The notes under the pieces are model-generated. The model ran no database searches and was not told where the DNA came from. It saw only the letters and a list, made by a program, of their open reading frames with translations. Of a stretch of DNA of 64,000 nt, positions 56,110 through 64,000 are shown in pieces. Both the position numbers and the translations under genes were made by a program. The stretch's first letter is position 1, and each line of letters opens with the position of its first letter. The DNA comes from Burkholderiales bacterium (GTDB taxonomy: Bacteria > Pseudomonadota > Gammaproteobacteria > Burkholderiales > SG8-39): contig JAOSJV010000011.1 of the NCBI GenBank assembly GCA_027493935.1, positions 714,589 through 778,588 of the forward strand, given 5' to 3'.

Positions 56110-57204
56110 CTACCGGATCTCGTAGCTGACCGGGAATCGGTACCCGGTTTCCTCGATCAGACGGATGTAGTCGCGCATGATGCCGGGCATGTCGATGCCC
56201 TTCTTCTGCTTCACGTTCTGGGCGCGCTCGTTCGGCCAGTCCTTCAGGGCGAGCGCCCACGCCTTGGCGGTTGCGCGATCGATCGACTTGATCGTGACGC
56301 CGGCCTTCTCCAGCTGCGCGATGCCCCAGTCGTAGTCGGCCATCGACGCGGCCATCGAGTGGGTCTCGTACTTGCGCGCCTCCTCGTCGATGATCTTCAC
56401 GACCTCGGGCGGCAGCTTCGCGCGCGTGCCCGAGTTCATGGTGAGCGAGATCTGCACGACCGCGCCGAAGTCGACGGTGGTGTAGTACTTCGCCGACTCG
56501 TGGATCTTGAGCTTGAACAGCGTGTCCGGGAAGAGGACGATGCCCTCGCCCACGCCGGTCTGCATCTGCTGGGCGATGGTCGGGATGGTCGTGCGCACGG
56601 GGATGGCGCCCTTCACCCACGGCAGATTCGGCCCGGCGGCAAGGATCTTGCGCCCCTTCAGGTCCTCGAACCTGCTCCAGTCGAACTTGGTCATCATGCC
56701 GTAATTGCTGAACCCGGACAGTGCGATCAGCTTCTGGTTGTACCGCTTCTCGTAGTCCTGGTAGAGCTCCGGGTGCGTGTCGACCAGCTTGCGGAAGACC
56801 TTGATCGCGACGTTGCCGTCCGGAGGCGAGAAGGGTGTGTAGTAGGGCAGGTTCATCGCCATCGCCTTGTCGTCGTCGAAGCAGACGCACCAGCCGCCGA
56901 TGTCCAGGCGCCCGTCCTGGACGCCTTCCAGCGTGTCGAACACGTTGACGACCGTTCCCGCGTAGTGCTCCTGGAACTTGATCTTGTACTTGGTCTCCGC
57001 CGCGACCCGCTTTTGCACATTGGGCGCGAAGTACTTGGACAGCTCCTCGACGTACTTGATGACCGGCGGGTGGCCGGAACCCATGCGCAGAGTGATCTCG
57101 TTGCCGTCGACCGAATAGCCGCTCGCGAACCCGCTGAAGCCGAGCGCGGCGACGATCGAGAGGCCGAGCATGCCGCGACGAATGTCTGCCCGTTTGATCT
57201 TCAT
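56110..57204 (-). CDS. dctP: TRAP transporter substrate-binding protein (second system)
   Basis: This 364-residue periplasmic receptor has a signal (about residues 1-29) and a DctP fold. In the region where DctP proteins usually have an arginine that clamps the substrate carboxylate (KIRxxG), this protein reads GRKILAAG, so the clamp appears absent. TGVGEGIVLFPDTLFK is the next conserved segment. It is the last gene of a dctQ-dctM-dctP order on the minus strand, with a GGAGGAAAG ribosome-binding site. Confidence 0.88.
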   Translation of the reverse strand: MKIKRADIRRGMLGLSIVAALGFSGFASGYSVDGNEITLRMGSGHPPVIKYVEELSKYFAPNVQKRVAAETKYKIKFQEHYAGTVVNVFDTLEGVQDGRLDIGGWCVCFDDDKAMAMNLPYYTPFSPPDGNVAIKVFRKLVDTHPELYQDYEKRYNQKLIALSGFSNYGMMTKFDWSRFEDLKGRKILAAGPNLPWVKGAIPVRTTIPTIAQQMQTGVGEGIVLFPDTLFKLKIHESAKYYTTVDFGAVVQISLTMNSGTRAKLPPEVVKIIDEEARKYETHSMAASMADYDWGIAQLEKAGVTIKSIDRATAKAWALALKDWPNERAQNVKQKKGIDMPGIMRDYIRLIEETGYRFPVSYEIR

Positions 57205-57277
57205 CTTTCCTCCTGTGTCGTTGGTTCCTACCGCAATTCGCCGGGCGACGCGGCCCCGGCCCCAAGTCTTCGGGCGA

Positions 57278-58620
57278 TCAGTGCGCGACCGACGGCAGCC
57301 AAGTCGCGATCCCCGGAAACGCCCAGATGAGCATCATCACGACCAGCATCAGCAGCCAGTACGGCACCGAGCCCTTGAAGATCTCCGCGAGCGTGGCGCT
57401 CGCGTCCTCGATCGAGCCCTTGACCGTGTAGACGAGAAGTCCGAAGGGCGGCGTCAGCAGTCCGGCCTCGACGGCCAGGATGCCGAAGATGCCGAAGGCG
57501 ATCGGATCGAACCCCATCACCTCGGCGACCGGCGCGAAGATCGGCACCGTCAGCAGGATTATCGAGATCGAGTCGATGATCATGCCGAGCAGCAGCCAGA
57601 CGAGGACCATCGCCAGGATGATTCCCGCCGATCCGAGGTCGAGGCCGGCGAAGGCGCGCTGGAGCAGGTCAGCGATGCCGGCGGCGGCGAGGAACTTGGC
57701 GTACATCGCCGCGGTGAGGAGCAGGAACATGATCGGCGCCGCTGTCGCGCCCGCGCCGACCACTGCGGCGAAGAGCTGCCGCGCGCGCATTCCCTTGAGC
57801 GCGCCGATCAGCATGGCGCACGCCGCGCCGACGCCGGCGGCCTCGTTCGGCGTGAACAGTCCGCCCCAGATCCCGCCCAGCACCAGCACGATGAGCACAG
57901 CGATGCCCAGCGCGCTCGCGGCCTCCGCGCGCCCGAGCACGGTTTCCTTCGTGTGCGGCGGCAGCTTGGGTGCGACGTCCGGGCGCATCAAGGCGCGCAC
58001 GATCGTGTACACGATGAAGAGTCCGGCCAGCAGCAGCCCGGGTACCGCCCCGCGATGAAGAGCTTCGAGATCGACTTCTCGGTGATGATGCCCCAGACGA
58101 TCAGCAGGATACTCGGCGGAATCAGCATCCCGAGGCACGCGCTGCCGGCGACCGAGCCGAGCGCGAAGCTGCGCTGGTATCCGCACCGGCGCATCTGGGG
58201 GTAGGCAACCCGGCTGAACGCCGCCGCGGCAGCGATGCTCACGCCCGTTACGGCCGCGAACACCGCGTTCCCGGCGACAGTGGCGACCGCGAGCCGACCC
58301 GGAATCGCGGCGAGCCCGCGGTTGATGAGGTTGTACAGGTCCCGCGCGGCGCCGGAGCGCTGCACGAAATCCCCCAGCAGGATGAAGAGCGGAATGGTCG
58401 CGAATTGCTCGCTGCGCAGGTACTCGTAGGCAACGCTGCCGGCGCCCCGCAGGGCGATGTCCACCCCGCCGGCGAAATCGCCCTGTGCGCCGCCGTAGAG
58501 CAGCACGTTGCCGAGGAACGCGGTGGCGCCGAAGGCGAACGCGATGTGCACGCCCGCCGCGATCGCGATCAGCATCAGGCCGAGCATGGCCAGGATCACG
58601 GTAGTCTGGTCTAGTGCCAA
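57278..58620 (-). CDS. dctM: TRAP transporter large permease (DctM, one frame break)
   Basis: This polytopic protein (about 447 residues when corrected) has DctM motifs: FATIPLFILLGDF, GMLIPPSILLIVWG, and LLTPPFGLLVYTVKG near the C terminus. The frame breaks at the CCCC run at 58048-58051, where one base is missing; correction joins KLFIAGAVPGLLLAGLFIVY. It starts with TTG at 58620. Between receptor and small permease genes; with them it makes the second TRAP system. Confidence 0.88.
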
Positions 58621-58668
58621 ACCGCCTGCCTCCTCCTCTGCTCCGGCGCCCGGCGCGCGACGATGCCG

Positions 58669-59196
58669 CTACAAGGTCTCGTGCTCGCCGGGGCGCGCGA
58701 GCGCGCGGTAGACGCACAGCCCGCAAACCGCGATGCCGACCGCGCTCACGGCGACGACCAGCGTGCGGACCGGATACACCGGAATCGAAATTACTCCCGA
58801 GCCCTCGCGCTCGAGGATGAGCCAAGCTTCGACCATGTTCGGCCAGCTGCCCACGGCGATCACCGCGAAGAGCAGCGCCCCGAGCAGGTAGGACGCAGCG
58901 TCGACGCAGCCCTTGGCGCGGGCGCCTAGCGCGCTGTACCAAATCGTCGTACGCAAGGAGGTACGGTTCAAGATCGACAGCGGCAGCTGCAGGAGCAGGA
59001 TCGACAGCACCGAGTTCGAGACGATTTCGTTGGTCCCGTGGAGCGGGGCGCCGAACAGCTCGCGGCCCGCGACGTCGCGCAGGATGATCAGGGCGACGCC
59101 GAGCAGCCAGACGGCGGCGAGCACGTTCATCGCGGACGCGAACCCGCCGACGATGCGCTCGGCGCGCGACTCCGGCTCGACGCTGGCGCACGTCAC
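58669..59196 (-). CDS. dctQ: TRAP transporter small permease (second DctQ)
   Basis: This protein of about 175 residues has four hydrophobic helices and the DctQ-like segments VAGRELFGAPLHGTNEIVSNSVLSILLLQLPLSILNRTSLRTT. The GTG start at 59196 is a judgement: upstream residues of the longer frame are arginine-rich and not family-like. It lies 48 bases from dctM and downstream of a damaged MetE-like gene. Confidence 0.8.
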   Translation of the reverse strand: MTCASVEPESRAERIVGGFASAMNVLAAVWLLGVALIILRDVAGRELFGAPLHGTNEIVSNSVLSILLLQLPLSILNRTSLRTTIWYSALGARAKGCVDAASYLLGALLFAVIAVGSWPNMVEAWLILEREGSGVISIPVYPVRTLVVAVSAVGIAVCGLCVYRALARPGEHETL

Positions 59197-59239
59197 GCGC
59201 GACTTCTCTCGAAGCGATTCACGGCGAAGCGCCCGCACA

Positions 59240-59897
59240 TCATGCTCCGAGCTTCGCGGCCGCGAGCCGCGTGCCCTCGACGCGCGCGCGGATCTTCTCG
59301 AACGCGGTCTCGCGCGCGGTCTCGCGGTCGTCGCCGAACGGCGAGAAGCCGCAGTCATCGGTGGTGCCGAGCCGCACTGCGGGGATGTACTCGGCGGCCT
59401 CCAGCACGCGGTCGCAGACCTCGTCGGCGCTTTCCACCTGCGGATCGATCGGGTTGGTCACCCCGACGAAGATTCGTTGGTCGACGGCGGATTCGCGCCG
59501 GATGATATCGAGCACGCGCCGACGGTCGGGCTCGCACGCGAGCGCGACGTAGAAGCGCGAGGCCTTGAGCTGGAAGAGCTCGGGCAGGAGCTCAGCGTAG
59601 TCCACGTCCGCACTGTGGGTGGAGTCGTGGTCGCCGCCCGGGCAGGTGTGCACGCCGATGCGCGAGCGCGGTGAGACCGTGGATCGGATAGGTTGCGAAA
59701 CTGGGCTTGGTCTGCTCGCCGTCGGTGATCACAGGGGAGCCGGTGGCCTCGAAGCGCCGCACCGTATCGGCCACCGCCCGCGCCGCCACCGCGCTGAACT
59801 CGGGCTCGGTGATGCGGCCTGCGCCGAGCGCCTGCAAGGCGTCCATCAGCTCGGTTGGCCGCGGAATGCTGCCGATGGGTTCGGTCGGTAGATCCAT
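59240..59897 (-). pseudogene. MetE-like methyltransferase, internally deleted
   Basis: The start (59897, MDLPTEPIGSIPRPTELMDA to YPIHGL) and the end (RIGVHTCPGGDHDSTHSADVDYAELL to KLGA) match MetE-like barrel proteins, the latter holding the zinc-region His/Cys (HTCPGGDH). Between them roughly 120 to 170 residues that normally follow are missing, and the two parts are in different frames, joined near 59665. This is an internal deletion plus frame change, so the protein is not expected to work unless the assembly dropped about 400 to 500 bases. Confidence 0.75.
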
Positions 59898-59965
59898 GGG
59901 GCGATCCTTGTCCGATGCTTGGGGTCGAGCGCCGTGCGAACGCGCGAGCCAAGGCTGCGGGTAGG

Positions 59966-60367
59966 CTAGATCGGCGCCGCTTGGCGCCCGACGATGCGGC
60001 GCGCGATCCTGCAGACGGCGAGGAAGGCGAAGCATCCGGCGAGCGCGAGCGCGTTCTCCGCGAGCGCCGGCGAGAAGACGACGATGAACCCGCGGCCCTT
60101 CACGAGCGCGGAGAAGCTGGCGACGCAGAAAGGGATGAGGAAGAGGCGCGCGACCATCCAGCGATCGAGCTGTGCCCAGCGACGCGGCGAGGTATCGAGC
60201 CCGAGCAGGAACGCGAATCCGATCAGCACGCTCACGCCGAGCGCGGACAGCCACAGCGACGGGCTCGGATCGAAGTACAGGCCGACCAGCACCAGGTACC
60301 AGACGAGATAGCACCAGAGGATGCGGCGCCCGAGGTCGAGGGTGGCGAGGTAGCGGAGCGGTCTCAA
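59966..60367 (-). CDS. Small polytopic membrane protein
   Basis: This 133-residue protein is mainly hydrophobic with about four helices and charged termini; no domain is recognised. Its neighbours are a HAD dehalogenase gene 27 bases upstream and the damaged MetE-like gene downstream, all in the same direction. The function is unknown. Confidence 0.6.
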   Translation of the reverse strand: MRPLRYLATLDLGRRILWCYLVWYLVLVGLYFDPSPSLWLSALGVSVLIGFAFLLGLDTSPRRWAQLDRWMVARLFLIPFCVASFSALVKGRGFIVVFSPALAENALALAGCFAFLAVCRIARRIVGRQAAPI

Positions 60368-60394
60368 CGCGGCGCACGGGGTTATCGCGCCGCG

Positions 60395-61081
60395 CTACGC
60401 GCCGACGATCGCGGGGAGCTCGGCGAGCGTCCGGACCTCGTGATCGGGTTGGCCGGGAAGCCGTTCCGGGCGCTGGCCGTAGCGGTTGCACCAGACGACG
60501 CGCATGCCGAACGCAGAAGCGGCATACGCGTCCCAGGCATTCGAGGACTGGAACGAGATCGCACCGGCGTCGACGCCCAGACGGTCCACCGCGAGCTGGT
60601 AGACCTTCGGGTGCGGCTTGTAGACGCCGACCTCCTCCACCGACAGCACGGCATCCAGATGCGCGTCGAGCTTCGTGGCTGCCACCACCGCCTGCAGCAT
60701 GGCCGGGGATCCGTTCGAGAGGATCGCGGTCCTGATACCCGCGGACCGCAGCCGGCGGAGCGTCTCGGGCACTTCCGGGAACGTCGCGAGCGTCAGGTAG
60801 AGATTCATCAGCCGATCGCGCAGCGCGCGGTCTCCGATGGCGAGGGTCTCCAGCGCGAAGTCGAGCGCATCGCCCGTCACCCGCCAGAAATCGACGTGTG
60901 CGCCCTGCAATGCGCGCAGCCACGTGTACTGCAGCTGCTTCTCGCGCCACAGGGCGGTGAGCGGTTCGAGCTTCTCCCCGAGCGCGTCGCGGCACCGCGC
61001 CGCCGCCGAAGCGTAGTCGAACAGCGTGCCATAGGCGTCGAAGACGCAGGCGTGGATACCGCTCGGGCGGTACGTCGTCAT
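60395..61081 (-). CDS. Haloacid dehalogenase type II (HAD superfamily)
   Basis: This 228-residue enzyme has the HAD motifs of L-2-haloacid dehalogenases: nucleophile Asp in FDAYGTLFD (about residues 15-23), ILSNGSP, the lysine in GVYKPHPKVY and the SSNAWDA acid motif. The ring of residues fits hydrolytic removal of halide from 2-haloalkanoates, but broader substrates are possible. It lies 40 bases after an AhpD-like gene in the same direction. Confidence 0.86.
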   Translation of the reverse strand: MTTYRPSGIHACVFDAYGTLFDYASAAARCRDALGEKLEPLTALWREKQLQYTWLRALQGAHVDFWRVTGDALDFALETLAIGDRALRDRLMNLYLTLATFPEVPETLRRLRSAGIRTAILSNGSPAMLQAVVAATKLDAHLDAVLSVEEVGVYKPHPKVYQLAVDRLGVDAGAISFQSSNAWDAYAASAFGMRVVWCNRYGQRPERLPGQPDHEVRTLAELPAIVGA

Positions 61082-61121
61082 GCCCGTCCTCCCCGTTTCG
61101 AACGCCCGACTCCGCCGGAGC

Positions 61122-61737
61122 TCATCCGGCAAGATGCTTGCCCGGCTGCCAGCCGCCGCGCGCCAGATACTTCTCGCCCGCCGCGATCGCCTCCTCTTCC
61201 AACGGCGTCGCAAAGGTGTCGTTCCACCGGTTGAGGAACCCGAACAGGGCGATGACCGCGACGATCTCGACGATCTGGCTTTCGGTCCAGTGGCGCTTCA
61301 GCTCGGCGAACATCGCGTCGGTGACGTCGTTCGGCACCGCCGCCGCCGCCAGCGCGAAGTCCAGCGCGACCCGTTCGGCCGCGGAGTAGAGCGGGCTGGT
61401 GCGGTACTCCCAGATCGCAGAGAGCTTGGCCTCCGCGACGCCCTGGTGCGCCGCGCCCTCGACCGTGTGTGCCATGCAGTACTGGCAGCCGGCGGTGCGG
61501 CTCGCGAGGTGCGCGAGCAAGCGCTTGAAGCCGCGGTCGACCTCGGCGCCGGGATCGGCGTTGATGGCCGCCGAGAGCTGCGCGAACGCGCGCAGGATGG
61601 CTGGCTTGCGCTGCATGACGAGCGCGCTGTTCGGAACGAATCCGAGCGACTTCTCGTAGGCGGCGAACACGTCGCTCAGGCTTCGATCGGGCGGCAGCGG
61701 CGCAAAGCCGCGGCGCCGGCTTTACGCGTTGGTCCAT
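61122..61737 (-). CDS. Carboxymuconolactone decarboxylase/AhpD-like protein (one frame break)
   Basis: This protein of about 204 residues has the AhpD-type CxxC-x-H motif in AGCQYCMAHT and the family end IVAVIALFGFLNRWNDTFATPLEEEA. The true ATG is probably at 61737, which follows a strong AGGAG site; about ten residues later a missing base near 61707-61712 breaks the frame, and the rest reads GFAPLPPDRSLSDVFAAYEKSLGF. Without correction translation would need the GTG at 61670. It follows a peroxiredoxin gene by 52 bases, suggesting peroxide or alkyl-hydroperoxide defence. Confidence 0.83.
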
Positions 61738-61789
61738 TCGAGTCTCCTCGGTCGGTCGTACGGGCGGTGACGATCGCGGCGGCGGGCGC

Positions 61790-62317
61790 TCAGGCCTCGC
61801 CCCGCGCCGGGTAATCCTTGCTGACCACGAGATCGATCGCCTGCGCGATCTCGTTGAAATGCGGCCGCGCGAACGGCATCGTCGAGATCCACGACCAGTA
61901 GAGCGTGCGATCGGGCTTCACGATGATCAGCCCAGGCTCGGCAAAGAGCGGCGGTTCCTCCACGCCGGCCGAGGTCATGCCCCGACCGGTGGAGACGTAG
62001 AGCCCCCATTGGCGGGCGGCGTCGATCGACAGGCCGTATGCGACCGTCAGGGCGGGCAATCCCCACTGCGTCTTGGCCTGCTCGGCGCGCTCCCTGCCGT
62101 CGGTGCTCGCGAGCACGACCGCGACGCCGCGCTTGGTGAATTCGTCGATCATGCCGTTCAGCTCGCTCGTGTACCTGCGGCACACCGGGCAGTGCAGCCC
62201 GCGATAGAACACGATCATCGTGAAGCGCTCGGCCTGCTCGGCCGCGAGCGACCAGCGGCCGCCACCGACGGTTTCGAGGTCGAGCGCGGGCACGGGCTGG
62301 CGGGGCTTGAGGTGCAT
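61790..62317 (-). CDS. Peroxiredoxin-like (AhpC/TSA family) protein
   Basis: This 175-residue thioredoxin-fold protein has YRGLHCPVCRRY (about residues 38-49), in which the two cysteines form a CxxC that could be the peroxidatic/resolving pair or a thiol-disulfide exchanger. It continues with LIIVKPDRTLYW as usual for PrxL/AhpC relatives. A TetR gene upstream and AhpD-like and dehalogenase genes downstream suggest one operon. A palindromic GGAC/GTCC site lies 20 bases before the start. Confidence 0.85.
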   Translation of the reverse strand: MHLKPRQPVPALDLETVGGGRWSLAAEQAERFTMIVFYRGLHCPVCRRYTSELNGMIDEFTKRGVAVVLASTDGRERAEQAKTQWGLPALTVAYGLSIDAARQWGLYVSTGRGMTSAGVEEPPLFAEPGLIIVKPDRTLYWSWISTMPFARPHFNEIAQAIDLVVSKDYPARGEA

Positions 62318-62336
62318 CGGGGAATTCCCTTCTTCC

Positions 62337-62350
62337 GGACCAATCAGTCC
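62337..62350. promoter_or_regulatory. Operator candidate before the peroxiredoxin gene
   Basis: The imperfect palindrome GGACCAATCAGTCC followed by AAA shares the half-site AGTCCAAA with the region before the TetR gene (62993-63000). Two copies beside a TetR regulator suggest autoregulation and control of the peroxiredoxin operon. Confidence 0.5.
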
Positions 62351-62370
62351 AAATCAGGCGAAAAAAACCG

Positions 62371-62955
62371 TCATCGATCGAGCGCGCGCAGCATCACGCG
62401 CGCGATATCGTCCAGCACCGCGCGCTCCGGGCGCGCCTTGCCGACGAGGCGCAGACCCTGCATGCTCGCGGTGAAGAAGCGCGCGAGCGCGTCGACGTCC
62501 GCGTCGGCCGCAATCTCGCCGCGCGCCTGCGCTCGCGCCAGCGCCGCGCGGAACGTCGCCTCGACGCGCTCGAGGCTGTGCCGCACGCGCGCGCTCACCT
62601 CGCGGTCGTTGCGCGCGAGCTCGGCGGCTGAATTGCCGATCAGGCAGCCGCGGCGTCCCGGGCCCGCGACGATGTTGTCGATCACGCCGGCGAGCAACGC
62701 GCCGATCGCCGCCTTGATCGGCAGCGGCCGCGCGAGCACCTCGTCGAGCCGCGCGGCGCCGGCGTCCTCGTAGCGCGCGAGCGCCTGAACGAACAGCCGA
62801 TGCTTGTCGCCGAACGCGCCATACAGGCTGGAGCGGGCGAGCCCGGTGGCCTCGCACAGCTCCTCGAGCGACGTGGACTCGTAGCCCTTCGCCCAGAAGA
62901 GCTGCATTGCGCGCTCGAGTGCGGTATCGAAATCGAATTCGCGCGGGCGGCCCAT
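62371..62955 (-). CDS. TetR/AcrR-family transcriptional regulator
   Basis: This 194-residue regulator begins MGRPREFDFDTALERAMQLFWAKGYE and has the TetR helix-turn-helix with STSLEELCEATGLARSSLYGAFGDKHRLF (about residues 27-55), typical of the subfamily that precedes oxidoreductases and redox genes. It lies 53 bases upstream of the peroxiredoxin gene in the same direction. Operator-like half-sites are present at both starts. Confidence 0.9.
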   Translation of the reverse strand: MGRPREFDFDTALERAMQLFWAKGYESTSLEELCEATGLARSSLYGAFGDKHRLFVQALARYEDAGAARLDEVLARPLPIKAAIGALLAGVIDNIVAGPGRRGCLIGNSAAELARNDREVSARVRHSLERVEATFRAALARAQARGEIAADADVDALARFFTASMQGLRLVGKARPERAVLDDIARVMLRALDR

Positions 62956-62983
62956 CGCATCCAGCGGCAGATTCCTGAATTTC

Positions 62984-62997
62984 GTACTATATAGTCC
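62984..62997. promoter_or_regulatory. Operator candidate before the TetR gene
   Basis: GTACTATATAGTCC contains the perfect palindrome ACTATATAGT (62986-62995) followed by CCAAA, about 30 bases upstream of the TetR start. It shares the AGTCCAAA half-site with the candidate before the peroxiredoxin gene. Confidence 0.5.
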
Positions 62998-63223
62998 AAA
63001 ACCGCCGCGCGCAAGCATCCGCGCCGGAGGCCTGAATCTGCTGGCGAGGCGCAGGCGTAGGAGCGGGATCGGGCCGCGCGGTGCGCGAGGGAAATCCGGC
63101 GAGAGAAGTTGTGTCCCCCGCTGAGAATTCCCGCATGCCGCGCGCGACTGCGCCATGGCGAGGTCTTGCGGAGGTCCCCTGGTCGGGTCCGCCGAGCCCG
63201 TCGTCGAACGATCGGAGCCCCCG

Positions 63224-64000
63224 ATGGCTGCACTGTTCGGATTCGCGGGCCGGGCGGTCGCGCGCTACCTGAGCCGGCCGGACCCGCGCTACGCACCGCT
63301 CGCGACCGCGCCGGCGGAGCTCCTGCGCGCGGTGCTCGAGCCGTGCGACGTGCTTCTCGTCGAAGGCAATACGCGGATCAGCACCGCGATCAAGTTCCTC
63401 ACGCAGTCGACTTGGTCGCACGCGGCGCTGTACCTCGGCGTCGGCCCGTTCGCCGGCCGCTTCGCCGGCGAGCCGGTGCTGATCGAGGCCGACCTGGTCG
63501 AGGGAATTCGGCTCGTGCCGCTTGCCGCGTACGCGGAGCTGCACACGCGCGCCTGCCGGCCGGTTGGGCTGCTTCCCGAGCACCAGCGCGCCATCGTCGC
63601 GGCCGCGCTCGAACGGCTCGGACACCGCTACGATCTCAAGAACGTCTTCGACCTCGCGCGCTATCTCCTGCCAACGCCGCCGGTTCCGGTGCGCTGGCGC
63701 CGCCGCCTGCTCGCGCTCGGCAGCGGCGAGCCCACCAAGGCGATCTGCTCGACGTTCATCGCGCAGCTCTTCCAGGGCGTCCGGTATCCGATCCTCCCGC
63801 GGGTGGAGCGCCGGCATTCGGGCGATGCGGACTGCAACACCTGCTACGACGAGGTGCTGCACATCCGCCACCACAGCCTGTTCGCACCGCGCGACTTCGA
63901 CATCTCGCCGTACTTCGCCGTGGTGAAGCCGGTCCTCGAGCACGGGTTCGATTACCGGCGCCTCGTGTGGGACGAGCATGGCGACGGATCGCATGCCGCG
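63224..64000 (+). CDS. YiiX/YebB-like cysteine hydrolase (cut by window end)
   Basis: The reading frame starts at the ATG at 63224 and is open to the edge (259 codons). The N-terminal part holds DVLLVEGNTRISTAIKFLTQSTWSHAALYLG, the catalytic region of permuted NlpC/P60 hydrolases (His in WSHAAL), and later KAICSTFIAQLFQ gives the cysteine (CST). The HSGDADCNTCYDEVLH segment has additional cysteines. The substrate, probably a peptide or acyl bond, is not known. The C terminus is beyond the window. Confidence 0.8.
   Translation, partial: MAALFGFAGRAVARYLSRPDPRYAPLATAPAELLRAVLEPCDVLLVEGNTRISTAIKFLTQSTWSHAALYLGVGPFAGRFAGEPVLIEADLVEGIRLVPLAAYAELHTRACRPVGLLPEHQRAIVAAALERLGHRYDLKNVFDLARYLLPTPPVPVRWRRRLLALGSGEPTKAICSTFIAQLFQGVRYPILPRVERRHSGDADCNTCYDEVLHIRHHSLFAPRDFDISPYFAVVKPVLEHGFDYRRLVWDEHGDGSHAA

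Overview
This window is a GC-rich (clearly above 65 percent by eye) chromosomal segment with densely packed genes. TRAP, Liv and Phn-type transporters, a DUF1631 protein, a DUF3014 protein, a DcaP-like porin and a CaiB/BaiF CoA-transferase together suggest a betaproteobacterium, probably an environmental Burkholderiales-like lineage. That placement is inference: no rRNA or tRNA gene was seen. At least ten single-base frame breaks occur in otherwise well-conserved genes, so the sequence looks like a draft or metagenomic assembly with residual indels, although real gene decay cannot be excluded.

Region 1-6400: a TRAP transporter (the substrate-binding gene is cut by the left edge, followed by dctQ and dctM) faces a tightly coupled operon encoding a PaaK-like acyl-CoA ligase, a strongly divergent coenzyme-B12 acyl-CoA mutase large subunit and its B12-binding small subunit. 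Together these look like uptake, activation and carbon-skeleton rearrangement of an unidentified carboxylic acid. Region 6400-13800: an FccB-like flavoprotein with a Tat/lipobox signal, two secreted small-family proteins, a CHASE2-adenylate cyclase overlapping a FecR-domain protein that carries a CxxCH haem motif, and an outer-membrane barrel. An IS630-type insertion sequence follows at 13817-14968.

Region 15100-25400: a DUF1631 protein, an alpha/beta hydrolase, a membrane-anchored Mrr-like nuclease, then a regulatory island (orphan ParA ATPase, DksA/TraR zinc-finger protein, Crp/Fnr regulator, lone receiver domain, NarL-type regulator and its sensor kinase). Region 25400-34600: a secreted beta-propeller protein, a small YdhR-like protein with a MetE-like methyltransferase, a GNAT enzyme, a DUF3014 protein and a complete phnD-phnC-phnE-phnE ABC transporter with no phosphonate catabolic genes beside it. 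Region 34600-41000: a livKHMGF operon divergent from an atypical shikimate-dehydrogenase-family gene and a TetR gene, with a 15-bp palindrome between them.

Region 41000-47100: dienelactone-hydrolase-like protein, sirtuin, CoA-transferase, LysR regulator and an atypical metallophosphoesterase. Region 47100-56000: DcaP-like porin, ECF sigma factor, EF-hand protein, a membrane-tethered trypsin-like protease, a remarkable monohaem cytochrome c domain flanked on both sides by NPCAAK-type hexapeptide repeats, a damaged lipoprotein/DEP region, a patatin-DUF3734 lipase and a DUF1223 protein. Region 56000-64000: a second TRAP transporter, an internally deleted MetE-like gene, and a redox/haloacid cluster (HAD dehalogenase, AhpD-like protein, peroxiredoxin, TetR) with a shared operator-like half-site. 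The window ends inside a YiiX-like cysteine hydrolase gene.

The two best candidates for something undescribed are the divergent B12 mutase pathway (2605-5943) and the cysteine-repeat cytochrome (51658-52470).
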